Shown piece after piece: positions 1 through 8,067 of a stretch of 10,875 bases of DNA. The stretch is from assembly GCA_013812385.1 (NCBI GenBank), contig JACCTM010000171.1, positions 1-10,875 on the forward strand. The letters run 5' to 3'. Numbering within the stretch: the stretch's first letter is position 1; the number at the start of each line of letters is the position of its first letter. Both the position numbers and the translations under genes were made by a program. The DNA comes from Geodermatophilaceae bacterium (GTDB lineage Bacteria; Actinomycetota; Actinomycetes; Mycobacteriales; Geodermatophilaceae). The notes below the pieces were generated by a model. It ran no database searches and was not told where the DNA came from. It saw only the letters and a list, made by a program, of their open reading frames with translations.

Positions 1-1251
1 CTGGGTGCGGAGAAGCTGCATGGCATCGGAGATGCGGCACGCAACCGGATTCGTGAGCTGTCGGAGTCCTACGGTCTTGATCTCGATCCGGACGTGCTGG
101 TCGAGGACCTCGGCGTGGGGGATCGGCAACGGGTCGAGATCGCCAAGGTCCTCTACCGGGGCGCTCGGATCCTGATCCTCGACGAGCCGACGGCAGTTCT
201 GGTCCCGCAGGAGGTCGATGAACTCTTCGACAACCTGCGCGAGCTCAAGAGTGAGGGCCTGACGGTCATCTTCATCTCGCACAAGCTCGACGAGGTCCTG
301 TCGGTGGCCGACGAGATCACGGTGATTCGCCGGGGCAGCACCGTGGCCACCGTCGACCCGAAGCAGACATCGGCCCGTGAGCTGGCCGAACTCATGGTCG
401 GCAGCGAATTGCCGACCCCGGAGACCCGCGAGTCAACGGTGACCGAGACCGTCCGGTTGTCCGTACGCGACCTGAACCTCGCCGGCTCCGGGCAGCGGCG
501 CCTGCTTGCCGACATCGGCTTCGACATCCACGAGGGTGAGGTGCTCGGCCTGGCCGGAGTCGAAGGCAACGGACAGGCCGAGCTGGTCGAGACGATCATG
601 GGGATCCGCACTCCGACGAGCGGGCGGATCACTCTCGGCGAGCTCGACGTGACCGGCTGGTCGACCGCTCGGCGCCGTGAGGCCGGGATCGGCTACATCC
701 CCGAGGACCGACATCGGCACGGGCTGCTCCTCGAAGCGCCGTTGTGGGAGAACCGCATTCTCGGGCATGACAGCGGCCCGCCCAGCACGAAGGGCCCCTG
801 GATCGATCGCCAGGGTGCGCGTACGGACACCAGCCGGATCGTGGAGGAGTACGACGTCCGTACCCCCGGCATCGACGTACTGGCCTCCGCGCTGTCCGGC
901 GGTAACCAGCAGAAGCTGATCGTCGGCCGTGAGATGAGCGGCAGTCCGGTGCTGCTGATCGCCTCGCATCCCACCCGCGGGGTCGACGTCGGCGCGCAGG
1001 CCGCGATCTGGGAACACATCCGCAACGCCCGGCGACTGGGGCTGGCAACGTTGCTGATCAGCGCCGATCTCGACGAGTTGATCGGCCTGTCCGATCGGCT
1101 GATGGTCATCTTGCGGGGCCGGCTGATCGGCGAGTTCGATCCCTCCGAAGTCACCCCGCAGCAACTCGGATCGGCGATGACCGGTGCGGCTGCGGGCGCT
1201 GCTACATCCTCGGACGACGAGCCGTCGACAACCGCGCAGGAGCCACGATGA
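1..1251 (+). CDS. Nucleoside/sugar-type ABC importer ATPase, two fused ATPase domains (5' end outside window)
   Basis: This is the energy-coupling subunit of an ABC importer of the BmpA-linked nucleoside class. The frame is open from base 1, so the start lies outside the window. The part carrying the first Walker A is missing; 416 residues are visible, against roughly 500-530 usual for the family. Numbering from the first codon, domain 1 retains a signature (VGDRQRVE, 39-46), Walker B with its glutamate (LILDEPT, 58-64) and an H-loop His (94). Domain 2 has a degenerate Walker A (GVEGNGQ, 186-192), a good signature (LSGGNQQ), and ASHPTRG where DEPT would stand. Its H-loop His is replaced (ISADLDE). 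A catalytic first site and a degenerate second site are usual in this family. The two permease genes and salvage enzymes downstream favour nucleosides over sugars; that is inference. Its TGA overlaps the next ATG. Confidence 0.93.
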   Translation: MGAEKLHGIGDAARNRIRELSESYGLDLDPDVLVEDLGVGDRQRVEIAKVLYRGARILILDEPTAVLVPQEVDELFDNLRELKSEGLTVIFISHKLDEVLSVADEITVIRRGSTVATVDPKQTSARELAELMVGSELPTPETRESTVTETVRLSVRDLNLAGSGQRRLLADIGFDIHEGEVLGLAGVEGNGQAELVETIMGIRTPTSGRITLGELDVTGWSTARRREAGIGYIPEDRHRHGLLLEAPLWENRILGHDSGPPSTKGPWIDRQGARTDTSRIVEEYDVRTPGIDVLASALSGGNQQKLIVGREMSGSPVLLIASHPTRGVDVGAQAAIWEHIRNARRLGLATLLISADLDELIGLSDRLMVILRGRLIGEFDPSEVTPQQLGSAMTGAAAGAATSSDDEPSTTAQEPR

Positions 1252-2393
1252 ACGGGCGAGTGCGAGCGGCCCTGATCGGCCTGGCCGCACCGGTCCTGGC
1301 GATCACCTTCTCGATCCTCGTCACCAGCTTGATCCTGGTGGCAACCGGCGACCCGTTCGGACTGACCTGGCAGACGGTGCTCGACGTGGGTCTGCGGCCA
1401 CGAAGCATCGCCCAGATCCTCAATCTGGGCACCATCTACTACCTGTCGGCGCTGGCGGTGGCCATCGGCTTCCGGATGAACCTGTTCAACATCGGAGTGG
1501 ATGGGCAGTACCGGGTGGCTGCCTTCGCCGCTGCCATGGTCGCGGGCAATCTCAGCCTGCCGTTCCCGCTCTCCATCGTGCTGGCGGTCATCGTGGCCGG
1601 GATCACCGGCGGGCTGTGGGCTGGGATCGCCGGCTACCTCAAGGTCAAACGCGGGGTCAACGAGGTCATCTCCACGATCATGCTGAACGCGATCGCCACC
1701 GGCCTGGTCGCCTTTCTGCTCCGTCAGTTCGGCGAAGCCCGCGGCAACGACATCACGACGCCGGTCATCGCCGAGGGTTCCCGGGCGCCCGGAATCGACC
1801 TGATCCCAGGGTCCACCGAACCGGTGAACAGTCTCATCGTCCTGGCGATCCTGGCCGGCATCACGTACTGGATCGTGCTCAACCGCACCAGGTTCGGCTT
1901 CCGGTTGCGGGCCACCGGCCGTTCCCAGGGCGCGGCTGTGGCCAGCGGGATCGACGTCAAGCGGATGGTCATCACCTCGATGCTGCTCTCCGGTGGGATG
2001 GCCGGAATGGTCGGACTCCCACTGGTCTTCGGTGAGTCCTATTCCTTCGGGCTGACCTTCCCTGGCGGGCTCGGGTTCACCGGGATCGCGGTTGCCCTGC
2101 TGGGCCGCAACCACCCGATGGGGGTTGCCTTCGGAGCGCTGCTGTTCGCCTACCTCGAGGTTGCGGCCAATCCGCTGCAGATCATCGCCGATGTGTCGCC
2201 AGAGATCATCACGATCATGCAGGGCGTCATCGTCCTGGCGGTCGTGATCTCCTACGAGCTGGTGCGCCGCTACCGCGTTCGCGACGAGCAGCAACGCGTC
2301 GCCAAGGCGTTGGCTGCCGGCGAGCCGGGCGGCAGCGCTGACGGCATCGGCGGCCAGAGTCCACCTCGTGAACCGGAGAGGACGTCGGCATGA
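1248..2393 (+). CDS. Nucleoside ABC importer permease, first of two
   Basis: An integral membrane subunit of the BPD_transp_2 class (BmpC/YufP-like) that forms half of the importer channel; 381 residues. Hydrophobic segments lie near residues 8-33, 57-76, 90-130, 140-160, 193-213, 241-262, 275-310 and 320-337. Recognisable family stretches are FRMNLFNIGVDGQ (76-87), the cytoplasmic coupling region KRGVNEVISTIMLN (134-147) and LLSGGMAGMVG (246-256). The tail after about residue 340 is hydrophilic. The ATG overlaps the preceding TGA (ATGA) and has AGGAG at 1238-1242, five bases upstream, which supports this start. The exact ligand cannot be read from the sequence. Nucleosides are inferred from the neighbouring cytidine deaminase and nucleoside phosphorylase; a simple-sugar substrate is the main alternative. 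Confidence 0.92.
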   Translation: MNGRVRAALIGLAAPVLAITFSILVTSLILVATGDPFGLTWQTVLDVGLRPRSIAQILNLGTIYYLSALAVAIGFRMNLFNIGVDGQYRVAAFAAAMVAGNLSLPFPLSIVLAVIVAGITGGLWAGIAGYLKVKRGVNEVISTIMLNAIATGLVAFLLRQFGEARGNDITTPVIAEGSRAPGIDLIPGSTEPVNSLIVLAILAGITYWIVLNRTRFGFRLRATGRSQGAAVASGIDVKRMVITSMLLSGGMAGMVGLPLVFGESYSFGLTFPGGLGFTGIAVALLGRNHPMGVAFGALLFAYLEVAANPLQIIADVSPEIITIMQGVIVLAVVISYELVRRYRVRDEQQRVAKALAAGEPGGSADGIGGQSPPREPERTSA

Positions 2394-3655
2394 GTGCCAC
2401 CGGTTTGCAGGTGGGGACCGAACGCGAGCCGGCCACGACCAGGCGGCGCCGCATCCTGCCTCGGGCACTGCTGGCTGTTGCCGGATTGCTGTTCCTGCTC
2501 TCGTTGGTACGGGTGATCACCGGCGCCAACGACATCGACTCCGCCGGGACCTTGAGCGCGACGATCGGGTTGGCCGTACCCATCGCCATGGCTGGTCTGG
2601 GCGGCCTGTGGGCCGAACGCGCCGGTGTGGTCAACATCGGGCTCGAAGGGATGCTGATCCTCGGCACGTTCGGGGCGGGCTGGGCCGGATACCAGTGGGG
2701 CGCTTGGGCCGGCGTCGTTGCCGGGGTCCTGCTGGGTGCCATCGGTGGGCTTGTCCATGCCGTGGCCACCATTACCTTCGGCGTGGACCACATCGTCTCC
2801 GGCGTGGCGATCAACATCCTCGGTCTCGGCGCCACCCAATACCTCGCCGCAGTCGCCTTCGAGGGCGTACCGGGCGGGGGATCGACCCAGTCGCCGTCCG
2901 TGCCCGACCTGCCCGCACTGACCGTTCCCGGTGTGGCCGACGGGCTGGGGACGATCGCCGACAAACAGTGGTTCTTCGTCTCCGACGTCGCCGCTGCCCT
3001 GCGTGCGCTGACCGACAACGTCTCGGTGCTCACGATCATCGCCGTCCTGCTTATCATCGGGACCTACATCATCTTGTGGCGCACTGCATTCGGGCTACGC
3101 CTGCGCTCCTGCGGGGAGAACCCTGCGGCGGCCGAGACCCTCGGAGTCAACGTCTACAAGTACAAGTACATCGCGGTACTCGTCTCCGGCGGGATGGCCG
3201 GACTCGGTGGAGCCTTCTTGGCCATCGTGGCCTCGAGTTCCTACCGGGACGGGCAGACCGGGGGTCGGGGCTTCATCGGGCTGGCCGCCATGATCTTCGG
3301 CAACTGGCGGCCGGGTGGACTGGCCGCTGGAGCGGGTCTGTTCGGTTACACCGATGCCCTCCGGTTGCGCAGCGGAGGTACATCCGTGCATGCGCTGCTG
3401 CTCGTGCTCGTCTTCTTGATGGTTGTCATCGCGGCCTGGCAGATCTATCGCAAGCAGCCCCCGATCCGGCCGATCGTCACCGGCGGGTTCGCCGCCCTGA
3501 TCCTGATCTGGTTCCTGCTCACCGATGTAGTGCCGGCGGACTTCACCGGGATGACGCCGTACGTCGCAACGCTTCTCGTTCTTGCACTGGCGTCTCAACG
3601 ATTGCGAATGCCGGCGGCCGACGGGGTGATCTATCGACGAGGCGAGGCGGGCTAA
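2390..3655 (+). CDS. Nucleoside ABC importer permease, second of two
   Basis: The partner permease of the same BPD_transp_2 class (YufQ-like), 421 residues, pairing with the upstream permease. Family stretches include VNIGLEGM (81-88), GVDHIVSGVAINIL (131-144), LVSGGMAGLGGAF (264-276) and GFIGLAAMIFGNW (294-306). Hydrophobic segments cluster at 25-44, 57-75, 85-130, 135-156, 211-231, 260-281, 293-320, 335-352, 364-380 and 389-402. It is about 100 residues longer than the short Bacillus-type homologues. The extra length includes two further hydrophobic segments at the C-terminus and a soluble tail. The ATG overlaps the previous TGA by four bases, with AGAGG at 2377-2381 eight bases upstream. 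The stop abuts the GTG of cdd directly, consistent with one transcript. Confidence 0.92.
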   Translation: MSATGLQVGTEREPATTRRRRILPRALLAVAGLLFLLSLVRVITGANDIDSAGTLSATIGLAVPIAMAGLGGLWAERAGVVNIGLEGMLILGTFGAGWAGYQWGAWAGVVAGVLLGAIGGLVHAVATITFGVDHIVSGVAINILGLGATQYLAAVAFEGVPGGGSTQSPSVPDLPALTVPGVADGLGTIADKQWFFVSDVAAALRALTDNVSVLTIIAVLLIIGTYIILWRTAFGLRLRSCGENPAAAETLGVNVYKYKYIAVLVSGGMAGLGGAFLAIVASSSYRDGQTGGRGFIGLAAMIFGNWRPGGLAAGAGLFGYTDALRLRSGGTSVHALLLVLVFLMVVIAAWQIYRKQPPIRPIVTGGFAALILIWFLLTDVVPADFTGMTPYVATLLVLALASQRLRMPAADGVIYRRGEAG

Positions 3656-4069
3656 GTGCCCCAGATCGATTGGGATGCGCTGACCGCCGCCGCGGTGGCT
3701 GCGATGGGCCACGCGTACGCCCCGTACTCGAACTTTCCCGTCGGTGCCGCAGCGCTGGTCGACGACGGCCGGATCGTGTCCGGCTGCAACGTCGAGAACG
3801 CCTCGTACGGGCTCGGGCTGTGCGCCGAATGTGGTCTGGTCAGTGCGCTGCACGCCAGCGGCGGCGGTCGCCTGGTGGCGCTGGCCTGTGTCGGCGGCGA
3901 CGAGCAGCCGCTGATGCCCTGCGGTCGCTGCCGGCAGCTGCTCTGGGAACAGGGGGGAGCGGAGATGTTGCTCAAGACCGATCGCGGGATCCTGCCCATG
4001 ACCGATGTGCTGCCCGACGCCTTCGGCCCTGACGATCTCCTGGCCGCCCGGCCGAAGGCCGGCACGTAG
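3656..4069 (+). CDS. cdd: Cytidine deaminase, small homotetrameric type
   Basis: Hydrolytic deamination of cytidine and deoxycytidine to uridine and deoxyuridine, in the cytoplasm. The 137-residue length fits the small homotetrameric class. Active-site features are visible: the substrate-binding stretch NVENASYG (45-52), CAE with zinc ligand Cys56 and proton-shuttling Glu58, and PCGRC with zinc ligands Cys89 and Cys92. The N-terminal AYAPYSNFPVGAA (20-32) is also a family hallmark. The start is GTG, immediately after the permease stop TAA, with CGAGG at 3643-3647 eight bases upstream. The TAG stop shares its last base with the GTG of deoA. Position between a nucleoside importer and a phosphorylase points to pyrimidine nucleoside catabolism and salvage. 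Confidence 0.96.
   Translation: MPQIDWDALTAAAVAAMGHAYAPYSNFPVGAAALVDDGRIVSGCNVENASYGLGLCAECGLVSALHASGGGRLVALACVGGDEQPLMPCGRCRQLLWEQGGAEMLLKTDRGILPMTDVLPDAFGPDDLLAARPKAGT
4048..4062 (+). promoter_or_regulatory. Hairpin over the deoA ribosome-binding site
   Basis: CCGGCC and GGCCGG form a perfect six-pair GC stem around a GAA triloop. It lies inside the last codons of cdd and ends six bases before the deoA GTG. The only purine-rich Shine-Dalgarno candidate, GAAGG (4054-4058), is split between loop and stem, so it would be hidden in the folded mRNA. A ribosome finishing cdd at 4067-4069 would melt the stem. Translational coupling is therefore inferred; the inverted repeat itself is seen directly. 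Chance is not excluded in DNA this GC-rich. Confidence 0.45.
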
Positions 4070-5343
4070 TGGACGCGATTGATGTCATCCGGGCCAAGCG
4101 GGACGGGCTCATCCTGACCGACGAGCAGGTCGACTGGGTCATCGATGCCTACACACGGGGAGCGGTCGGCGACGAGCAGATGGCTGCGCTGCTCATGGCG
4201 ATCGTGTTTCGCGGAATGGCAACCTCCGAACTCGCCCGCTGGACCGCCGCGATGATCGATTCTGGCGAGCGGATGCAGCTGGGCGATCTCGGCCGACCGA
4301 CCGCGGACAAGCACTCGACCGGAGGCGTCGGCGACAAGATTACCTTGCCGTTGGCTCCGCTGGTGGCTGCCTGTGGAGTCGCCGTACCGCAGTTGTCCGG
4401 CCGGGGTCTGGGGCATACCGGGGGCACCCTCGACAAGCTCGAGTCGATCCCGGGCTGGCGCGCCGACGTGAGCCACGCCGACTACCTCGCCCAGCTGCGC
4501 AACGTCGGCGCAGTGGTCTGCGCCGCGGGGGAGACCCTGGCGCCGGCAGACAAGAAGCTGTACGCGCTGCGCGACGTCACCGGCACAGTGGAGTCCATCC
4601 CGCTGATCGCCAGCTCGATCATGAGTAAGAAGATCGCCGAAGGGGCCGGGGCGCTGGTCCTGGACGTCAAGGTCGGCTCGGGTGCGTTCATGAAAACCGT
4701 CACCGACGCCACCGAACTGGCCCGCACCATGGCCAGGATCGGCACTGAGGCCGGTGTACGCACCGTCGCCTTGGTCACCGCCATGGACCGGCCACTGGGC
4801 CGATCGGCCGGCAACGCCGTCGAGGTTGCCGAGGCGGTCGAGGTCTTGGCCGGTGGGGGTCCCGCCGACGTCGTCGAGCTCACCGTCCGGTTGGCCGCGG
4901 AGATGTTGGCTGCGGCCGGCGTCGAGGGGGTCGACCCATCAGCGGTGTTGTCCAGTGGTAAGGCGTTGGACACCTGGAAGGCGATGATCACCGCCCAAGG
5001 TGGCGACCCGGACGCCGGCCTGCCCGTGGCCCGGGAGCAGCACGTCGTACCCGCACCGGCCACTGGTCGGCTGACCCGCCTGGATGCCTACAGCGTGGGT
5101 GTTGCTGCCTGGCGGCTCGGGGCCGGCCGGGCGCGCAAGCAGGATCCGGTCTCAGCCACAGCTGGGGTCACCTGGTCGGCCGGATTGGGAGACGAGGTCC
5201 GGGAAGGTGAACCGCTGCTCGTCCTGCACACAGACGATGCCGATCGCATCCCGCGGGCACTGGACGCGCTGGAGGGCGCGATCGGGATCGACACCGACGA
5301 CGAGTTATTGCCGCTGATCGTGGACCGCATCGCCGCCGACTGA
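4069..5343 (+). CDS. deoA: Thymidine phosphorylase / pyrimidine-nucleoside phosphorylase
   Basis: Reversible phosphorolysis of thymidine, and possibly deoxyuridine or uridine, to base plus (deoxy)ribose-1-phosphate. The 424 residues match the family length. Phosphate- and substrate-binding motifs are intact: KHSTGGVGD (81-89), SGRGLGHTGGTLDKLE (110-125), and RDVTGTVESIPLIASSIMSKK with Arg168, Ser183 and Lys187 spaced as the pyrimidine-binding Arg171, Ser186 and Lys190 of the E. coli enzyme. DVKVGSGAFMK (199-209) follows. The C-terminal third carries the PYNP_C domain, from about PAPATGRL to the end. Start is GTG at the TAGTG junction with cdd. The only ribosome-binding match, GAAGG at 4054-4058, sits in a hairpin. 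Sequence alone does not separate thymidine-specific DeoA from broader Pdp; the adjacent cytidine deaminase would fit either. Confidence 0.94.
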   Translation: MDAIDVIRAKRDGLILTDEQVDWVIDAYTRGAVGDEQMAALLMAIVFRGMATSELARWTAAMIDSGERMQLGDLGRPTADKHSTGGVGDKITLPLAPLVAACGVAVPQLSGRGLGHTGGTLDKLESIPGWRADVSHADYLAQLRNVGAVVCAAGETLAPADKKLYALRDVTGTVESIPLIASSIMSKKIAEGAGALVLDVKVGSGAFMKTVTDATELARTMARIGTEAGVRTVALVTAMDRPLGRSAGNAVEVAEAVEVLAGGGPADVVELTVRLAAEMLAAAGVEGVDPSAVLSSGKALDTWKAMITAQGGDPDAGLPVAREQHVVPAPATGRLTRLDAYSVGVAAWRLGAGRARKQDPVSATAGVTWSAGLGDEVREGEPLLVLHTDDADRIPRALDALEGAIGIDTDDELLPLIVDRIAAD

Positions 5344-5533
5344 TCGGACCCTCGCCCCTACGGTCACCCGAACCCGATCCTGATGTCGTAGGAAAGCGGA
5401 GAACGCGCGCGGCTCGTCCCCTGCCAAGCTGCGACATCTGAATTGGCCCACGCGCGAGGGTTCACCGAATGACGGACCCGGAAGAAACCGCCTGGGCGTA
5501 GAGGAGGTCATGCGCGTACGGGAGGCTGAGCTC
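5344..5533 (+). other. Intergenic gap between deoA and the exporter operon
   Basis: A 190-base gap, the longest without a gene in the window. It should hold the end of the salvage operon's transcript and the promoter of the exporter operon. I see no convincing intrinsic terminator (no strong stem followed by T's) and no clear -35/-10 pair. TACGGT at 5359-5364 fits the loose TANNNT pattern but has no good partner. The last 24 bases contain an alternative in-frame ATG at 5510. No small ORF with a good start was found. Confidence 0.5.
5520..5525 (+). promoter_or_regulatory. Ribosome-binding site deciding the exporter ATPase start
   Basis: GGGAGG lies eight bases before the ATG at 5534, an ideal spacing. 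A second strong match, GAGGAGG at 5501-5507, lies only two bases before the in-frame ATG at 5510, too close for normal initiation. I therefore prefer 5534 over 5510. Both codons are in the same frame, so the proteins would differ only by eight N-terminal residues. Confidence 0.6.
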
Positions 5534-6429
<896 letters not shown>

Positions 6430-6433
<4 letters not shown>

Positions 6434-7293
6434 GCACCACGTCACCGAAAACCGAGAACCCCGATTCGCGGCCAGCCATGGCCAGCGACCGAGCGGAGCT
6501 CCCCCCGACCGGACAGGTGTACGCGGCGCGGTCGCGGGTCGAGATCCTGGAGTTCTTCCGGCAGAAGGAAGCTCTCGTCTTCACCCTGATCTTCCCGTCG
6601 ATGCTGCTGCTCATCTTCGGTGCCGTGCTCAACTTCGAACTCGCGCCCGGGCTGACCTTCGTGCAGTACTTCATGGCCGGAATGGTTGCCTCGGGAGTGC
6701 TGGCCTCTGGTTTCCAGAACCTTGCGATCACCATCGCGATCGAACGCAGTGAAGGCCGCCTGAAACGGCTGTCCGGGACACCGATGCCCAAGTCCGCCTA
6801 TTTCGTCGGCAAGATCGTGCAGGTCATCGTGGTCGGGGTTGCCACGATTGCCCTGTTGTTCGTGGTCGGGGTGGTCGTGTACGGCGTCGACCTCCCGTCG
6901 ACCGCTGCCAAATGGGCGACCCTGGTGTGGGTCACCCTGTTGGGCCTTGCTGCCTGCTCGTTGCTGGGCATCGCATTCTCCAGCGCGATCAAGAACGGTA
7001 AGTCCGCACCGGCCATCGTCACACCGATCGCCTTGGTCCTGCAGTTCACCTCGGGCGTCTTCTTCGTGTTCACCGATCTGCCTGACTGGATGCAGAACTT
7101 CGCCGCGATCTTCCCCCTCAAGTGGCTGACGCAGGGGATGCGGGCCGCCTTCCTGCCCGACTCCTTCGCGGCTCAGGAAGCCGCCGGTTCCTTCGAACTG
7201 GGCAGGGTCGCCCTCGTCCTGGGTGCCTGGACCATTGCCGGAATGGTCCTGAGCATCCTGGTCTTCCGGTGGAGAGACCGCGCCGACGGCTGA
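6430..7293 (+). CDS. ABC-2 type exporter permease (DrrB-like)
   Basis: Membrane subunit of the exporter; 287 residues with six hydrophobic segments, near 48-68, 78-104, 128-152, 162-186, 193-214 and 259-279. That is the standard ABC-2 layout. A hydrophilic N-terminus of about 45 residues precedes the first helix, including the cytoplasmic interface helix. The cytoplasmic loop with KRLSGTPMPKSAY (112-124) and the late AAIFPLKWLTQGMR (225-238) are typical of ABC-2 permeases. The start is GTG overlapping the ATPase stop (GTGA), so the two are almost certainly co-translated. An ATG at 6478 would shorten it by 16 residues. Its stop lies exactly where the opposing hydrolase remnant should end. Confidence 0.91.
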
Positions 7294-7974
7294 ATCACGC
7301 CGAGCAAGACCGCTGAGGAACTCCAGGACCGTGGCATTGAACCTCTCCGGCGCCTCGGAGTTGAGGCCGTGCCCCACCTCTGGCAGCACAACGAGGCGTG
7401 AACCGCGGATCTGTGCGTGCAAGTCCTCGGCGACGTCCATCGCCTCGGCCAGGACCTCTGGCGGAGCCGAGTCCGCGTACACGGTCGCCAGGAAGCCCGG
7501 GCCCCACTCGTCCACCGGCCGATCTAGGACCTCACTCACCCACCGCGTGCGCCGGTTGAGCTCATCAGGCGGCAAGGAACCGGCCCATCCGGCATACGCC
7601 GAGGCCAGGATCAGGCTTTCGGCGATCTCTGGATGATGGCGGTAGAGCGCCAGTGCGTACATCGACCCGAATGAGAGTCCGCAGACATGCGCACACTGCA
7701 CACCCAGCATCGCCAGGAAGCCAGCGAGGCTGTCGGAGAAGTCCTGCAAGGTGAATCCGTCCGAGGGGTCGTCGGACTGTCCGCATCCGGGACAGTCAAC
7801 GGCGATGACGTCGAAGGTGGCAGACAGCCGGTCCAGCTGGCTTCGCCACTCGCGGCTGTCGCTGAAGGCGCCATGGAGCAGCAGCAGCGGCTCCCCTGAC
7901 CCCGCTCGACGATAGGCGATCCGAAGCCCGCAGACGTCGACCCGCCGGACCGGAGTGACCATGCGGAGCAGCAT
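7294..7974 (-). pseudogene. Alpha/beta hydrolase remnant: acid-residue segment missing, no stop codon
   Basis: From ATG 7974 (or ATG 7962, used for numbering) the frame gives a good alpha/beta-hydrolase N-terminus: oxyanion HG (30-31), DCPGCGQSDDP (56-66), and the nucleophile elbow GLSFG with Ser97. The C-terminal part also matches: VAEDLHAQIRGSRLVVLPEVGH, with the triad His at 198, then EAPERFNATVLEFL. Between EAMD (173-176) and VAEDLH the usual segment with a beta strand and the catalytic Asp (PTLLLxGxxD-like) is absent, about 45 residues by memory of the family. The join falls near 7434/7435 and keeps frame. There is also no stop near the expected end: the frame runs on to TGA 6442-6444, antisense to the exporter permease. 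I draw the end at the permease stop. No ribosome-binding site precedes either ATG. The esterase or lyase substrate is unknown. An intact but unusual protein is less likely. Confidence 0.7.
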
Positions 7975-8054
7975 GCGCCGACGCGATGGAGCCGACAAGT
8001 GGCTGCGCCCTGCCGGTTTCGCGGACGTCGGACTGGTTCCACCCGAGCGAGCGA

Positions 8055-8060
8055 TAGCGT
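8055..8060 (+). promoter_or_regulatory. Putative -10 box for leaderless add mRNA
   Basis: TAGCGT fits the actinobacterial TANNNT -10 pattern. It is followed by exactly seven bases and then the ATG of add at 8068. In actinobacteria that spacing places the transcription start on the A of the ATG, giving a leaderless mRNA. No Shine-Dalgarno sequence precedes the ATG, which agrees. I see no convincing -35 element. The motif is short, so this is suggestive only. Confidence 0.4.
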
Positions 8061-8067
8061 GCGGCAC

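Noticed and set aside
868..1080. Loss of the catalytic glutamate and H-loop histidine in the second ATPase domain, as a sign of decay.
   Set aside because: A degenerate second site is normal for this two-domain importer family, and the rest of the domain is well preserved.
693..2468. A 591-codon open frame on the - strand opposite the importer genes.
   Set aside because: It is the antisense of two clearly recognisable + strand genes. Its translation is rich in Gly, Asp, Arg and Gln with no domain, as expected from GC-rich codons read backwards.
2368..4032. A 554-codon + strand open frame over permease 2 and cdd.
   Set aside because: Arg-rich out-of-frame reading of two well-supported genes.
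5348..5461. Inverted repeat ACCCTCGC / GCGAGGGT in the gap after deoA.
   Set aside because: The arms are eight bases long and 98 bases apart; such pairs are expected by chance in GC-rich DNA, and no T-run follows.
7999..8067. N-terminal extension of adenosine deaminase from GTG 7999.
   Set aside because: The extra 23 residues do not resemble the family's start, and they would cover the putative promoter of add.
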